From Synechococcus sp. PCC 6312 (GTDB lineage Bacteria > Cyanobacteriota > Cyanobacteriia > Thermosynechococcales > Thermosynechococcaceae): a DNA stretch of 64,000 bases. The notes below the pieces were generated by a model, which was given only the letters and a program-made list of their open reading frames with translations, was not told where the DNA came from and made no database searches. The DNA lies in the NCBI RefSeq assembly GCF_000316685.1, contig NC_019680.1, positions 3,543,407 through 3,607,406 on the forward strand. The letters run 5' to 3'. The position numbers and the translations under genes are program-made. Each line of letters opens with the position of its first letter. Position 1 is the stretch's first letter. Positions 43,242 through 54,410 of this stretch are shown here, one piece after another.

Positions 43242-44273
43242 ATGACCGATCTACCCTTTACGTTGGATCATCTCCGTATTCTCAAAGCCATTGCGGCAGA
43301 AGGTAGTTTTAAGCGCGCCGCCGAAAGCCTTTACATTTCGCAACCCGCCGTCAGTTTACAAATCCAAAATGTTGAGAAACAACTCGATGTCCCCTTGTTT
43401 GACCGGGGGGGGCGGCGGGCCCAACTGACCGAGGCCGGACAGTTACTCTTGGAATATGGAGACCGGATTTTAGCCCTCTGCCAAGAAGCCTGTCGGGCCG
43501 TGGATGACCTGCAAAAACTCCAGGGGGGAACCCTGATTTTAGGCGCAAGTCAGACCACTGGAACCTACCTGATTCCGCGGATGATGGGTCTGTTTCGCCA
43601 TCTCTATCCTCAGGTGGCCGTTCAACTCCATGTCCATTCGACGCGGCGAACCTGTTGGAGTTTAGTCAATGGGCAAGTGGATTTGGCGATCATTGGGGGC
43701 GAAGTTCCAGCCGAATTAACGGAATCCATTAGCGTTACGCCCTATGCGGAAGATGAATTGGCCCTTGTCTTACCGGCAAGCCATCCCTTAGCGGTCTCCG
43801 ATCAAATTGTTAAAGAGGACTTATACAAGCTGAACTTTATTACTTTGGATGCCCAATCCACAATCCGCAAAGTGATTGATCAGGTTCTCCTCCGAGCCAA
43901 TATTGACCCTCGCCGCTTAAAGGTGGAAATGGAACTGAACTCGATTGAAGCGATTAAAAATGCGGTACAGGCGGGACTGGGGGCAGCGTTTCTTTCGGTC
44001 ACAGCCATTGATAAAGAACTGCAATTAGGAGATATGCGGTGCATCAAAATAGAAAATGTCGTTATCAAGCGCACCTTGTCCTTAATCACTAATCCCAACC
44101 GCTATCGGTCGCGGGCCGCAGATACCTTTTGTCGGGAAATTTTACCCCAGTTTGCCACTTTCGAGTTGGGGCGGGATTTTCAGGAATTAAAGCCCACCTT
44201 AACCAGCAACTCAACCCCCCTAAAGGAACTCTTAGCCACGCCCCAGGCCGAGCCAGTTTCCCCCGGTCTCTAA
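43242..44273 (+). CDS. rbcR: LysR-family regulator, RuBisCO regulator RbcR type
   Basis: A 343-residue LysR regulator. Helix-turn-helix: [25 protein letters not shown]. The [13 protein letters not shown] segment opens the effector-binding domain. The N-terminus [13 protein letters not shown] matches RbcR/Ycf30. The ATG at 43242 fits the family; an upstream ATG at 43218 would add eight residues. It is expected to control carbon-fixation genes with phosphorylated sugars as effectors. No rbcLS lies in the window. Confidence 0.9.
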   Translation: MTDLPFTLDHLRILKAIAAEGSFKRAAESLYISQPAVSLQIQNVEKQLDVPLFDRGGRRAQLTEAGQLLLEYGDRILALCQEACRAVDDLQKLQGGTLILGASQTTGTYLIPRMMGLFRHLYPQVAVQLHVHSTRRTCWSLVNGQVDLAIIGGEVPAELTESISVTPYAEDELALVLPASHPLAVSDQIVKEDLYKLNFITLDAQSTIRKVIDQVLLRANIDPRRLKVEMELNSIEAIKNAVQAGLGAAFLSVTAIDKELQLGDMRCIKIENVVIKRTLSLITNPNRYRSRAADTFCREILPQFATFELGRDFQELKPTLTSNSTPLKELLATPQAEPVSPGL

Positions 44274-44376
44274 GGTAGCCCAGCCCAGCGGGCCTTAGAT
44301 CTACAACAACGACTAGGAAAAGATGCCCAAGAACTCGTTAAGATGGTGAAGCGTTGGTTCTGCTTGAGAGGGCAGT

Positions 44377-44559
44377 ATGGATCAGGAAGCATTACGGACT
44401 GGGGTACGGGACATTGTCCAACAACGAGGAGCTTTAGTGCAGTTGCTCGAGCAGCCCGACATTGGCACCTTACGCATTGACATCAACCAGGCCTTGGAAG
44501 AATTGGATGATCTCTTGGAAGAATTCAAGCGCACTTTTCCTGATGTTGACGGGGTTTAG
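44377..44559 (+). CDS. Small conserved-looking cyanobacterial protein
   Basis: A 60-residue acidic, helical protein: V-R-D-I-V-Q-Q-R-G-A-L-V-Q-L-L, then I-D-I-N-Q-A-L-E-E-L-D-D-L-L-E-E-F-K. No membrane segment or motif. It lies 13 bases before the dienelactone hydrolase gene on the same strand, and an A/G-rich stretch (GAGAGGGCAGT) precedes the ATG. I believe it is real because of its spacing and composition, but its function is unknown. Confidence 0.6.
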   Translation: MDQEALRTGVRDIVQQRGALVQLLEQPDIGTLRIDINQALEELDDLLEEFKRTFPDVDGV

Positions 44560-44572
44560 GGCATAACTGGCG

Positions 44573-45304
44573 ATGACGATTACGACCCGCTCCGTGCAAA
44601 TTCCCAGTAGTGACATTGCCATTGATGCCTACTTAGCCCTGCCCGACTCCCCAGGCCCCCATCCCGCCGTCATTGTCTTTCAAGAAATTTTCGGGGTCAA
44701 CAGCCATATTCGCCATGTCACCGAACGGTTTGCCCAGGAGGGATATGTGGCCATTGCCCCCGCTCTCTATCAGCGCCAGGCCCCAGGCTTTGAGACGGGT
44801 TATACCGCCGCAGACATTGAAATGGGTCGGAAATATAAGGATGCCACCACTGCGGCCCATCTCCTCACCGATACCCAGGCCACGATCTACTACCTCAGCC
44901 AATTAGGGGATGTGAATCCTGAGGCCATTGGGACGATTGGATTTTGCTTTGGGGGCCATGTGGCCTATTTAGCCGCAACCTTGCCAGAAATTAAAGCCAC
45001 AGCCTCTTTCTATGGGGCCGGAATTGTCACATCTACCCCTGGCGGCGGCCAACCTACGATCACTCGCACCCCAGATATTAAGGGAACAATTTATGCCTTT
45101 TTTGGCGATCAGGATGCCAGTATTCCCCTGGAACAAGTAACCGCCATGGAAACGGCACTTCAAAAATCTGGGATTAAACATCATATTTTCCGCTATCCGG
45201 CCGATCATGGCTTTTTCTGTGATCAACGGGGAAGTTATGATGCGGCGGCGGCCAGCGATGCTTGGTCACAGGTGCAAACCCTATTCAAGACAATTCTAGT
45301 TTAA
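44573..45304 (+). CDS. Dienelactone hydrolase-family protein
   Basis: A 243-residue alpha/beta hydrolase. Catalytic triad: nucleophile cysteine in G-F-C-F-G-G, aspartate in G-D-Q-D-A-S and histidine in A-D-H-G-F-F. The E-I-F-G-V-N-S-H-I-R motif near residue 40 is typical of the family. Cysteine as nucleophile supports the dienelactone hydrolase (carboxymethylenebutenolidase) group. The natural substrate in cyanobacteria is unknown. Its end overlaps the convergent methyltransferase gene by four bases. Confidence 0.88.
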   Translation: MTITTRSVQIPSSDIAIDAYLALPDSPGPHPAVIVFQEIFGVNSHIRHVTERFAQEGYVAIAPALYQRQAPGFETGYTAADIEMGRKYKDATTAAHLLTDTQATIYYLSQLGDVNPEAIGTIGFCFGGHVAYLAATLPEIKATASFYGAGIVTSTPGGGQPTITRTPDIKGTIYAFFGDQDASIPLEQVTAMETALQKSGIKHHIFRYPADHGFFCDQRGSYDAAAASDAWSQVQTLFKTILV

Positions 45305-46158
45305 GTTTGTCCGGGGATTGCCGTTTTCTTATGGGTGACTTGTACCCCGGTCAAACAATCTAGGGTCAGGGTATCCCCCCAGGCCTGGGTTAGAGATTTT
45401 TCTAGCTCCCTGAAAAGAGTTTCTCGTTGGTCGGCTGCCAAGACAATGTAGGGGGATAAGGTTCCCAGCAGAGCTAAATAATCCACCACAGAGTAGGTGA
45501 TTTGCCAGGCCTGGGTATGGGTCTGAAAATCTTCAAAATAACCTGAGTCCAAAATATGCCCTTTGAGAATATCCATCGCGACTAAATGTTGCTCGGCCTC
45601 CTCATACTGCCCTAGGTGCAGCGCAAACTCACGGTAAATCGGAGTCATCGTCACGAACACATCCGGGTGGGGTTGGGGTGGCACATTCCAGAGCAAGATC
45701 AATGGGCCGTGGGGAACTAATAATTCTGCTGTTTTTTGACACCGAATGGCTGGGTCTAACCAATGAAACGAAGTCGCCGCTAAGACTGCATCAAAAGACT
45801 GTTCTAAACCACTCCAGGCCTCGAAGGTGGTGTTAATAATTTCAACGTGAGAAAATTTACGACACTGGGCCTGGGCAATTTCGCAAGCCGTCTTACTGGG
45901 TTCTAAACAGGTCAGATGAAATCCCAATTCCGCAAAGGCAAGAGAGGCAATCCCCGGCCCACAGCCTAACTCCAAAATATGACTGCCCGGCGAGAGGTTA
46001 GCCCAATCTAAGGCCTGTTGAATGCACCCTTGGGGATAGCGCGGCCTTACCCGATCATAGGTTTGGGCCACAGAACTGTACCAAGAGTCTCGCTTTACTG
46101 TTGGATAGTAGGCCTGGGTGATATTTGTCCAATGGGGTGGGACGACTACATCAGCCAT
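45301..46158 (-). CDS. Class I SAM-dependent methyltransferase
   Basis: A 285-residue methyltransferase. Motif I is I-L-E-L-G-C-G-P-G-I-A-S (about 60), with acidic residue in C-L-E-P-S, and F-D-A-V-L-A-A-T-S-F-H-W-L-D-P as motif II/III. The Y-D-R-V-R-P-R-Y-P N-terminal signature is shared with a ubiquinone/menaquinone-like methyltransferase group. The substrate is unknown. It lies 29 bases after fabG on the same strand. Confidence 0.85.
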   Translation of the reverse strand: MADVVVPPHWTNITQAYYPTVKRDSWYSSVAQTYDRVRPRYPQGCIQQALDWANLSPGSHILELGCGPGIASLAFAELGFHLTCLEPSKTACEIAQAQCRKFSHVEIINTTFEAWSGLEQSFDAVLAATSFHWLDPAIRCQKTAELLVPHGPLILLWNVPPQPHPDVFVTMTPIYREFALHLGQYEEAEQHLVAMDILKGHILDSGYFEDFQTHTQAWQITYSVVDYLALLGTLSPYIVLAADQRETLFRELEKSLTQAWGDTLTLDCLTGVQVTHKKTAIPGQT

Positions 46159-46187
46159 GAGAGTACCGACATCAATCTCACCTCAGC

Positions 46188-47178
<991 letters not shown>

Positions 47179-47224
47179 AGCTTCAGGGTCGAAACACGGC
47201 AAGACTCCTGGAGCTTTTCTTTTT
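47179..47224 (+). terminator. Strong intrinsic terminator
   Basis: The left arm AGCTTCAGGGTC (47179-47190) pairs with the right arm GACTCCTGGAGCT (47203-47215) almost fully, with one G-T pair and one bulged base. The loop is gaaacacggcaa, and a T-rich run TTTCTTTTT follows (47216-47224). No protein gene precedes it on this strand within 1 kb, so it must end a non-coding transcript. The loop sequence GAAACA recalls the loop motif of the cyanobacterial Yfr2 RNAs, a weak hint only. Confidence 0.65.
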
Positions 47225-47504
47225 GATAACTAGACTAACCCTTCTACTTTGCCCCTCCATCAAGAGCAACACAAAAGTCTGAGCTAGATTTTTACCCTTT
47301 GAGTCAATGATTACCAGGCCTGGGGCGGATTACTAACAAGGCTCTGCCACTGCCATCCATTCATCAGCATCAAAGAATTACCTGTGGGCCTGGCCTCATT
47401 ATTTTAGGATGGCGGAGATTTGTTAAATTTGTAAGGACATAGCCGCACCCAAACCATTTACTTTGTCCTCGCCACTTCGGTCTTGATCAAGGAATTATCT
47501 TTTC

Positions 47505-48980
47505 ATGGCTCCTGCAACTACTTTGCTAATTTCCCACGAACTCCCCAGCCTGACCTATACCCCGAATCTAGAACGGTTTGATCTGTCCTGGGAAGCACCG
47601 TTATCCACCTTGCTGGGCCTGGGCCGGGCAGCCGGGGCTGATTTAGTCGAGTTCTTTCTAGAAAGAGTGAACTATATCAGTTGCTTGGCCGAAGAAGAGA
47701 AAATTACCAGTATTTCACCGCGCTTAACCACTGGGGCTGGGGTACGGGTGTTTCGGGGCACTGCTGATTGTTATGTCAGTACCAACGATTTAAGTTTTAG
47801 TGGCTTACGGGCCGCCCTTGAAAAAGCTTTATTGTTGATGGGCCTCAATCTCCCCAGTCCCCAGGCCTATGTTCCGGAAATTTATTTAGAGCTACTGCGG
47901 GATTATGGCGGGCAGAAAGGAAAAGACTTTTGGTTAAATACCTGTAGCTCTATTTCAGAAACGGGCGAAATTCTTTTGGCGGCCAGTGCCGAAATTAACA
48001 ACGTCACCCAACATTTGCAATCGCGGCGGATTAGCTATTTTCGGGATTGGCAAGAAATCTTAGTAGCGGCCAGTGATGGGACGTTTGCCCGGGATATTCG
48101 CCTGACCCAATCGGCGGGAGCTTCGGTGTTGTGTGCTGATGGGGAACATCGAACCTCTATTGGTGAACGAAAAGGAGATACCAGTAATCCTAATTTCCTC
48201 CGGGCCTGGGACTATCAAACTACGGCTGCCGATGTTTCTGAAGCGGCGGGGCGGATGCTGCGGGCTGATTACATTGAATCGGGAACTTATCCGGTGATCA
48301 TGGCTAACCAATTTGGCGGTGTGATTTTCCATGAGGCTTGTGGGCATTTACTAGAAACAACCCAAATTGAGCGGCAAACCACGCCCTTCATTGATCAAAA
48401 AGGCGAGAAAATTGCCCATGAAAACCTGACGGCCTGGGATGAAGGGATCTCGCGGGGGGAATTTGGCACGATTGACATGGATGATGAAGGGATGCCCGCC
48501 CAACGCACGCTTTTAATTGAACGCGGCATTCTCAAAAACTTCCTCAGTGATCGGGCTGGTTCATTACGGACAGGTCATCCTCGCACGGGTAGTGGTCGCC
48601 GCCAGAGTTATGCCTTTGCCGCCGCGTCTCGGATGCGAAATACCTACATTGCGCCCGGAGACTATTCACTTGATGATTTGCTCGCTTCCGTAGATAAAGG
48701 ACTGTATTGTAAGCGCATGGGCGGCGGCAGTGTGGGGGCAACGGGACAATTTAACTTTGCAGTCGAAGAAGCCTACCTGATCGAAAACGGCAAAATTACC
48801 AAACCCCTCAAAGGCGCAACTCTGATTGGGGAAGCCAAGGAAATTATGAACCGGATCTCTATGTGTTCGGAAGACCTGGGCCTGGCAGCGGGTTTTTGTG
48901 GTTCTGTCAGTGGCAGTATTTATGTGACGGTCGGGCAACCCCATATCAAGGTAGATAGTATTACGGTGGGTGGGCGTTAG
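47505..48980 (+). CDS. tldD: TldD-type metallopeptidase
   Basis: A 491-residue TldD/PmbA-family protein. The zinc motif H-E-A-C-G-H (276-281, HExxxH) marks it as the catalytic TldD subunit. Other motifs: [22 protein letters not shown] and R-M-R-N-T-Y-I. TldD/TldE trims unfolded peptides and matures some ribosomal peptides such as microcin B17. No TldE gene is adjacent. The gene's end overlaps the downstream channel gene by 11 bases. Confidence 0.93.
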   Translation: MAPATTLLISHELPSLTYTPNLERFDLSWEAPLSTLLGLGRAAGADLVEFFLERVNYISCLAEEEKITSISPRLTTGAGVRVFRGTADCYVSTNDLSFSGLRAALEKALLLMGLNLPSPQAYVPEIYLELLRDYGGQKGKDFWLNTCSSISETGEILLAASAEINNVTQHLQSRRISYFRDWQEILVAASDGTFARDIRLTQSAGASVLCADGEHRTSIGERKGDTSNPNFLRAWDYQTTAADVSEAAGRMLRADYIESGTYPVIMANQFGGVIFHEACGHLLETTQIERQTTPFIDQKGEKIAHENLTAWDEGISRGEFGTIDMDDEGMPAQRTLLIERGILKNFLSDRAGSLRTGHPRTGSGRRQSYAFAAASRMRNTYIAPGDYSLDDLLASVDKGLYCKRMGGGSVGATGQFNFAVEEAYLIENGKITKPLKGATLIGEAKEIMNRISMCSEDLGLAAGFCGSVSGSIYVTVGQPHIKVDSITVGGR

Positions 48981-50067
48981 ATTGTATTCAAGGGGATTCA
49001 GATGGGGGTGGGGGCTGGTTATTTTCCTATTGATTATTGGAATGGGATATCCCCCCGGCCTGGCAGAACCTCTAGCAACTGTCAACAGGCCCCCCACAGC
49101 CCAACCAAGACTTGAGCAATTGCGCCCCCAATTGCAACTGCCCTCACAACAACCTGTAACGGTCGAAGCTGGAATTTTTGTCTATGACATTGGGGAAATC
49201 AATCAGGTTCTGCAAAAGTATCAGTTAAATACTGTGATTTGGCTGATTTGGCAGGACTCGCGATTGGCCTTTACGCCTGATACAGAGGAGAAACCAGAAA
49301 GGCTAATACCTTTAGCAAAAATCTGGTCGCCTGAGGTAGAAGTCGTGAATAGTAGCAACTTTGAGCTACCGACTGATGGCGATGTCATTGTTGAACCTGA
49401 TGGAACGGTCACCTATATTCGCAAGATTAACCTACAACTGGCTTCGGAATTAAATTTGGCCCATTTTCCTTTTGATCAACAGCAGTTAAGACTCATTCTA
49501 GAATCCGAGGACTACAGTATCAATAACGTTGTGTTCAAGGTGAGTCCCAAGCCAAGCCAGTGGCGACAAGAGGTATTTCTCAGTGAATGGAAATTAAACA
49601 ACATTACTCAAGAAGTTACAACAACTCAATTAATTCCTCAAACTGATGATTATTCTCAAGCTCGATTTAAGATTGAGACCCAACGGCGGAGTGGATTCTA
49701 CATTTGGCGGGCATTCTTGCCATTAATGCTGATTGTGATCGTGGCCTGGTTATCTCTTTGGGTTCCTTTATTTAATGTTCCCACTGGTCCTTTCCCCCTT
49801 TCCATTGGAGCCTTACTCACTGCAATTACGTTTAACTTTAGTATTAGTAGCAGCTTACCGCGGGTAAGTTATTTAACCTTTTTTGATGCTTTCTTCCTAA
49901 TTTGTTGTATTTCTATCTTCCTGACCTTAGTCATTAATGTTTATCTGACAAAACGACAACAAGAACAGCAAATGGAGACAAAAATAATTAGACGTTTAGG
50001 CAGACGACTGATTCCAACTAGCTTCCTGGTTTCTTTAGTCATCATTATCCTCGTTTTCTTAATCTAG
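48970..50067 (+). CDS. Pentameric ligand-gated ion channel homologue (Cys-loop/GLIC-like)
   Basis: A 365-residue protein with a signal peptide (about 12-33) and a beta-rich extracellular domain containing [14 protein letters not shown], the FPFD element of the loop before M1. Four membrane helices follow: M1 ([13 protein letters not shown], from about 240), M2/M3 ([14 protein letters not shown] and [13 protein letters not shown]), and M4 near the C-terminus. The segment [10 protein letters not shown] resembles GLIC. The loop lacks paired cysteines, as in prokaryotic members. The GTG start at 48970 lies within tldD. Ligand unknown. Confidence 0.88.
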   Translation: MGVRLYSRGFRWGWGLVIFLLIIGMGYPPGLAEPLATVNRPPTAQPRLEQLRPQLQLPSQQPVTVEAGIFVYDIGEINQVLQKYQLNTVIWLIWQDSRLAFTPDTEEKPERLIPLAKIWSPEVEVVNSSNFELPTDGDVIVEPDGTVTYIRKINLQLASELNLAHFPFDQQQLRLILESEDYSINNVVFKVSPKPSQWRQEVFLSEWKLNNITQEVTTTQLIPQTDDYSQARFKIETQRRSGFYIWRAFLPLMLIVIVAWLSLWVPLFNVPTGPFPLSIGALLTAITFNFSISSSLPRVSYLTFFDAFFLICCISIFLTLVINVYLTKRQQEQQMETKIIRRLGRRLIPTSFLVSLVIIILVFLI

Positions 50068-50722
50068 GCCTGGTTCAAGCCTCATTGAGACGATGCTTAC
50101 TCATTTTTAACTAGCACATTGAACCTATGGAGAGTATTGACTTGTAAAAATCTCATGTTGGGAGCCAAAGTTTTTCTAACTAGCCCTTACCAGTCCTAAT
50201 CTGGACAACCCGATATGGCTTGGGGCGTAGCTTAAGGCATTTGAACAATTAACCAGTCAGGCTGATCAAAGCTCAGATAAGGTCTGTTAATAATCAGCAT
50301 TGGATTATTCATAAAACCTGATGATATCAATAGAAAATTTTAATTACAGGCCTGGCTAAAATCTGGAAGATACTGACTAATAGGCAGTGGGGGTAACCAT
50401 AAAAAGTCTTTCCTCCGCATCTCCCGAATTTTATAGTGTTTTCCATCCCCAAGGAATTGTTAATTTAGATACATTTTGCTAGAGGAGATTTCTCTAAGCT
50501 GTACCAAGGGGGTTATAGTCAAAATCAACTCAGTAAGATATGATGCCTAAACATCTTTGAGTCACTGAAGCTTTAGCTCACTGAAAGGGGTGTGGACTAA
50601 AGACTTTAGAGGGGAATTTGAGGGGAAGTTAACATTTGCTTATTGACTAGGTTCGTAGAGTTTTCGATTACGGCTCAACACGACACAAATACTACATACC
50701 TTGAGGATTAGCTACAGCGACC
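50068..50722. promoter_or_regulatory. Intergenic region upstream of the chemosensory operon
   Basis: About 655 bases without a gene. It is AT-rich and holds one near-palindromic ACAGGCCTGG copy. A TTGACT hexamer (about 50643) with GATTAC about 17 bases downstream might be a promoter for the operon. The phrase AGAGGAGATTTCTCT forms a small hairpin near 50480. Nothing else was recognised. Confidence 0.3.
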
Positions 50723-51877
50723 ATGACACACACCACCTTACCGAGTTCTAACACTGCTCCTCCGAAGCCGACATCGAAGGGCAACCCAATGGTGTTTCCG
50801 GCCAAGGTACTTCAGAAAGTTACGGCATCCCACTTGTCTGGCCGGTTTACCTTTTTCGACCCCAACGATAAATCGGTCATTTGGCAACTCTATGTGGGCA
50901 ATGGTCAATTCCACTACGCCAATAGCAAAATGGGACAGCCAGAACGAATCACCTACTTGCTCCAGCAAATTGGAGTGCGGCTGCCCGTCAACTTTACAGA
51001 AAACCAGACCGACTACCAGTGGCTCTGTCAGTTATGGAAAGCAGGCACACTGAATCTAAACCAACTTCGCAAGCTGATCTTTCTTCTCAGCCAAGAAGCC
51101 CTTGTCCATTTACTGGCCCTGCCCCAAGCAGAAGTTGAGTTCGACCGGGTCTTGGGTTTAGAAAACTTAATCTTATCCGTCCCCATTCGCCAGGCCATTC
51201 TCCCGATGCGCAGCGAAATCTCTCAGTGGGCCCAACTGCGGACAATCATCAGTTCTCCCTTCCAGCGTGTGACAATCACGAACCCCAACAAACTGCAACA
51301 ATGCCTCTGGGAACACAGCACTAACTTAACCCTCTTTAAGGGACTCACAACCCATCTTACCCCTGGCGTGAGTATCTACAGCCTGGCGACCAAGCTCAAA
51401 CTGTCCACCTTCGACACCGCCACTATTCTCAAATCTCTGATCGCTGAGGGCGGGATTGATGTTGGCCCCTTTGTGCAACCCAAACAAGCTCAACGCCCAG
51501 TCGTGGCTTGCATTGACGATAGTAAAACCGTTCAGCGCAATGTCCGGCTCATTTTAGAAACATCGGGTTATCAAGTCATGGGACTTACAGAGCCAGCCCG
51601 GGCAATTACGGCCTTAGCCCGACAAAAACCGAATTTGGTCTTAATGGACATTACGATGCCGGAAGTGGATGGCTATGAACTTTGCCGTATGCTGCGCCAG
51701 TCTGATCTCCTTAAGGATGTGCCAATTGTAATGTTAACCGGACGAGATGGGCTAATTGACCGGATTCGGGCTCGGATGGTCGGCGCAACAGACTATTTAA
51801 CCAAGCCATTTACACCCCAAGAGTTGCTGACGTTGGCAGAACGTTTTGCCCGCCAGGCCCGGCCAACAGTCGCTTAG
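50723..51877 (+). CDS. PATAN-domain (DUF4388) response regulator, PatA/PixG/PilG type
   Basis: A 384-residue protein. The N-terminal PATAN domain (about 22-250) has F-P-A-K-V-L-Q-K-V-T-A-S-H-L-S-G and L-Y-V-G-N-G-Q-F-H-Y-A. A C-terminal receiver domain (about 260-380) has phospho-acceptor aspartate in L-V-L-M-D-I-T-M-P (about D309), and K in T-K-P-F-T-P. Such proteins are outputs of cyanobacterial phototaxis and pilus chemosensory systems. It is the first gene of an operon followed by CheY, CheW, an MCP and CheA. Confidence 0.9.
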   Translation: MTHTTLPSSNTAPPKPTSKGNPMVFPAKVLQKVTASHLSGRFTFFDPNDKSVIWQLYVGNGQFHYANSKMGQPERITYLLQQIGVRLPVNFTENQTDYQWLCQLWKAGTLNLNQLRKLIFLLSQEALVHLLALPQAEVEFDRVLGLENLILSVPIRQAILPMRSEISQWAQLRTIISSPFQRVTITNPNKLQQCLWEHSTNLTLFKGLTTHLTPGVSIYSLATKLKLSTFDTATILKSLIAEGGIDVGPFVQPKQAQRPVVACIDDSKTVQRNVRLILETSGYQVMGLTEPARAITALARQKPNLVLMDITMPEVDGYELCRMLRQSDLLKDVPIVMLTGRDGLIDRIRARMVGATDYLTKPFTPQELLTLAERFARQARPTVA

Positions 51878-51917
51878 CTAATAGGAAGCAAAAAGAAGGA
51901 AAAGGACGATACAAAGC

Positions 51918-52286
51918 ATGAAAACAGTCTTGGTTGTAGAAGATTCGCGCACAGAGCAACAATTGCTGACGGGTTTATTGGAGCGGTCTGGCCATAAGGT
52001 TGCTTTAGCCGAGTCAGCAGAACTGGCCTTGACATGGCTGGCTGAGAATCAACCGCCGGATTTAATTGTTTTAGATATTGTCATGCCTGGAGCCAATGGC
52101 CTGGAGCTATGTCGGGAAGTCCGGGCGAAACCAGATCTCAAAGAGATTCCGATTGTCTTCTGTTCATCAAAGGATCAAGAGTTTGATCGGTTTTGGGCGT
52201 TACGGCAGGGGGGAAATGCTTACATTACTAAACCCTATGACCCTGATGAATTGTTAGAGACTGTTGCCGAATACTTACATGATTAG
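51918..52286 (+). CDS. CheY-like response regulator (PixH/PilH type)
   Basis: A 122-residue single receiver domain with E8-D9, phospho-acceptor D53 (V-L-D-I-V-M-P-G), the S/T position in C-S-S-K-D and K in T-K-P-Y-D-P. It has no output domain. In the pix/tax/hmp operons of cyanobacteria this gene follows the PATAN regulator, as here (40-base gap). A shuttle or phosphate-sink role is expected. Confidence 0.9.
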   Translation: MKTVLVVEDSRTEQQLLTGLLERSGHKVALAESAELALTWLAENQPPDLIVLDIVMPGANGLELCREVRAKPDLKEIPIVFCSSKDQEFDRFWALRQGGNAYITKPYDPDELLETVAEYLHD

Positions 52287-52311
52287 GGGCTAGAGCAACG
52301 TTGGGGGATGC

Positions 52312-52812
52312 ATGGAACAAGAGTTTTTCCATATTGAATTAACCAAATCTGTTCATATTGCTGTGCCACTGACCCAAACAGCAGAGGTGTTGACGGTGGA
52401 AGCCTCGGAGCTCTGCCCCATTCCGGGGGTTGCGCCAGCCTTGTTGGGGGTTGTCAACCAGCGGGGGCGGTTACTCTGGATGGTTGATTTGGAATACCTC
52501 TTGGGCCTACAGCCAACCCATTCCAGCAAACGCCGCCGGTCTCCAGCCCTGGTCGTTAATTGGCTTCCTGATGAATCTGAGGATCAAGAGGCTGAGTATC
52601 ATCTTGGCTGTTTAACGAGCCACCTACGGGGTATTGTTGCCTGCCAGGCCAAGGACATTAGCCCAGTCCCTCCTCGCCTCGAACAACGGATGCATCAATT
52701 TTTTTCAGCCTGGATTCATCCACCTGGGTACTCCTTGCTGAAATTAAATGTTGAAGCCATTTTTACTGCCGTACAACTTTACTCTTCCCCTACCTCAATG
52801 GCCCTCCTATGA
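52312..52812 (+). CDS. CheW-like coupling protein (PixI type)
   Basis: A 166-residue CheW-domain protein. Residues include [24 protein letters not shown], the conserved core that binds receptors and CheA. It couples the downstream chemoreceptor to the kinase. Its end overlaps the chemoreceptor gene by four bases (ATGA). Confidence 0.88.
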   Translation: MEQEFFHIELTKSVHIAVPLTQTAEVLTVEASELCPIPGVAPALLGVVNQRGRLLWMVDLEYLLGLQPTHSSKRRRSPALVVNWLPDESEDQEAEYHLGCLTSHLRGIVACQAKDISPVPPRLEQRMHQFFSAWIHPPGYSLLKLNVEAIFTAVQLYSSPTSMALL

Positions 52813-54383
52813 CTCTGACAACCGATTCCCTCACCACCTCTGGGGGTATTCCCAGTAACGATGCCTATTTTGAAGCGATTATCCGGCAAGATGTGGCCGC
52901 CCTTCAGCAAATTATCACGGCTGATCCCCAGGATTACCTAGCTCAATTTAGCTTGGCCACAGCCTATGAGCAACAGGGGTTAACGGCGGAAGCAACAGCC
53001 ATTTATCGGCAACTCGTCGCCGCGGATGAGAATGGATTCTATGGGATTAGTGCCCAAAATAGTTTGGCAGCCATCGCGGGCCAGGCCATTCCTCTCTTTG
53101 TCCCCAGTCTTCCCAAAGTGGCCCTTGCCCCCCCCCCAACTGTTTTTAGTTTTCTGGGGGGAGGCGATAAGAAACTCCGGGGAGAGCTAAGTCGCTTACT
53201 CAATATTTTTCATAATCATGGGGAAGATTGGGCCAGTGAGTTACCACAGGTGGACTGGCAGGATCCACAAGTGGTTGGATTGGTTAGCTATTTACAAAAC
53301 ATTGACCAGAAATTTCAGGCTCTTTACCAGACTGTCACAGATTTGGAGGCCCAACGCCGCGCCGAAGCTCAACAGCAAAAACAAGAACGCCTCCGAGTTC
53401 AGGAAGCCGTGATTAATCTGCTATTGGATATTGAGGGGGCACAGCGGGGAGATTTAACCGTCCGTGCCAAGGTGGATGAAGGGGAAATGGGGTCTATTGC
53501 CGATGCCTTTAACGCCACAGTTCGGAGCTTGCGAGATATTGTTATGCAGGTGCAAGCGGCGGCAAACCAAGTCCAAGACGCGGCTCGTTCCAGTGAAACA
53601 TCCGTCCAACGGTTATCCACGGAAGCCCGTACCCAGGCCGAGGTGATTGCCAACACCCTAGAGTCAGTTGCGAATATTGCCCAGTCCATTCAGACCGTTG
53701 CCGCCTCGGCCCAAGAAGCGGCCCAGATTGCTCGCCAGGCCCGGGAATCTGCCCAAGTTGGGGATCAGACCATGGATGCCACGGTGGACAGTATGGAAAA
53801 TATTCGCACCAGTGTGGCAGAAACCTCAAAACGGATGAAACGGCTGGCCGAATCGTCCCAGGAGGTCTCTAAAATCGTCAACATCATTTCCGGGATTTCG
53901 GAAAAAACCAACCTTTTGGCCTTTAATGCCTCGATTGAAGCGGCGCGGGCGGGAGAAAATGGGCAAGGGTTTCGGGTGGTGGCAGATGAAGTGCGCCGAC
54001 TGGCGGAACGGGTAACAGACTCGACCCACGAGATTGAACAGTTAGTCACCGGGATTCAACAGGAAACCGCAGACGTTTTAAGCCAAATGGAAGCTAGTAC
54101 AACCCAGGTGGTTAAAGGCACACAACTGGTGGCCCAAACTAAAGATACCCTCCAAGGCCTGGCCAGTATCAGCCAAGAAATTGATGCTCTGCTGGAAAGC
54201 ATCTCCAAATCCACGGTTTCCCAGACAGAAGCCTCCTTAGTGGTCAACGAAACAATTCAAGAAGTCGCGACAATTGCCCAAACAACCTCCTCAGAATCGG
54301 AAGGGGTAGCAAGTTCTATGCAGACATTGGTATCCGTGGCTGAAAAACTACAAAGTACGGTCTCACGTTTCCAAGTTGACTAG
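52809..54383 (+). CDS. Soluble methyl-accepting chemotaxis protein with TPR-like N-terminus
   Basis: A 524-residue receptor. The N-terminal 100 residues look TPR-like ([19 protein letters not shown]). A HAMP-like segment (about 200-255, [15 protein letters not shown]) precedes the coiled-coil signalling domain, with the hairpin tip [20 protein letters not shown]. No transmembrane segment is evident, so it is cytoplasmic, unlike PilJ. Phototaxis or twitching control is likely by context. No bilin-binding GAF domain is present, so a direct PixJ-like photoreceptor role is unlikely. Confidence 0.9.
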   Translation: MTLTTDSLTTSGGIPSNDAYFEAIIRQDVAALQQIITADPQDYLAQFSLATAYEQQGLTAEATAIYRQLVAADENGFYGISAQNSLAAIAGQAIPLFVPSLPKVALAPPPTVFSFLGGGDKKLRGELSRLLNIFHNHGEDWASELPQVDWQDPQVVGLVSYLQNIDQKFQALYQTVTDLEAQRRAEAQQQKQERLRVQEAVINLLLDIEGAQRGDLTVRAKVDEGEMGSIADAFNATVRSLRDIVMQVQAAANQVQDAARSSETSVQRLSTEARTQAEVIANTLESVANIAQSIQTVAASAQEAAQIARQARESAQVGDQTMDATVDSMENIRTSVAETSKRMKRLAESSQEVSKIVNIISGISEKTNLLAFNASIEAARAGENGQGFRVVADEVRRLAERVTDSTHEIEQLVTGIQQETADVLSQMEASTTQVVKGTQLVAQTKDTLQGLASISQEIDALLESISKSTVSQTEASLVVNETIQEVATIAQTTSSESEGVASSMQTLVSVAEKLQSTVSRFQVD

Positions 54384-54410
54384 CGGAAAATCGTCTTAGG
54401 TGGATGCCCT

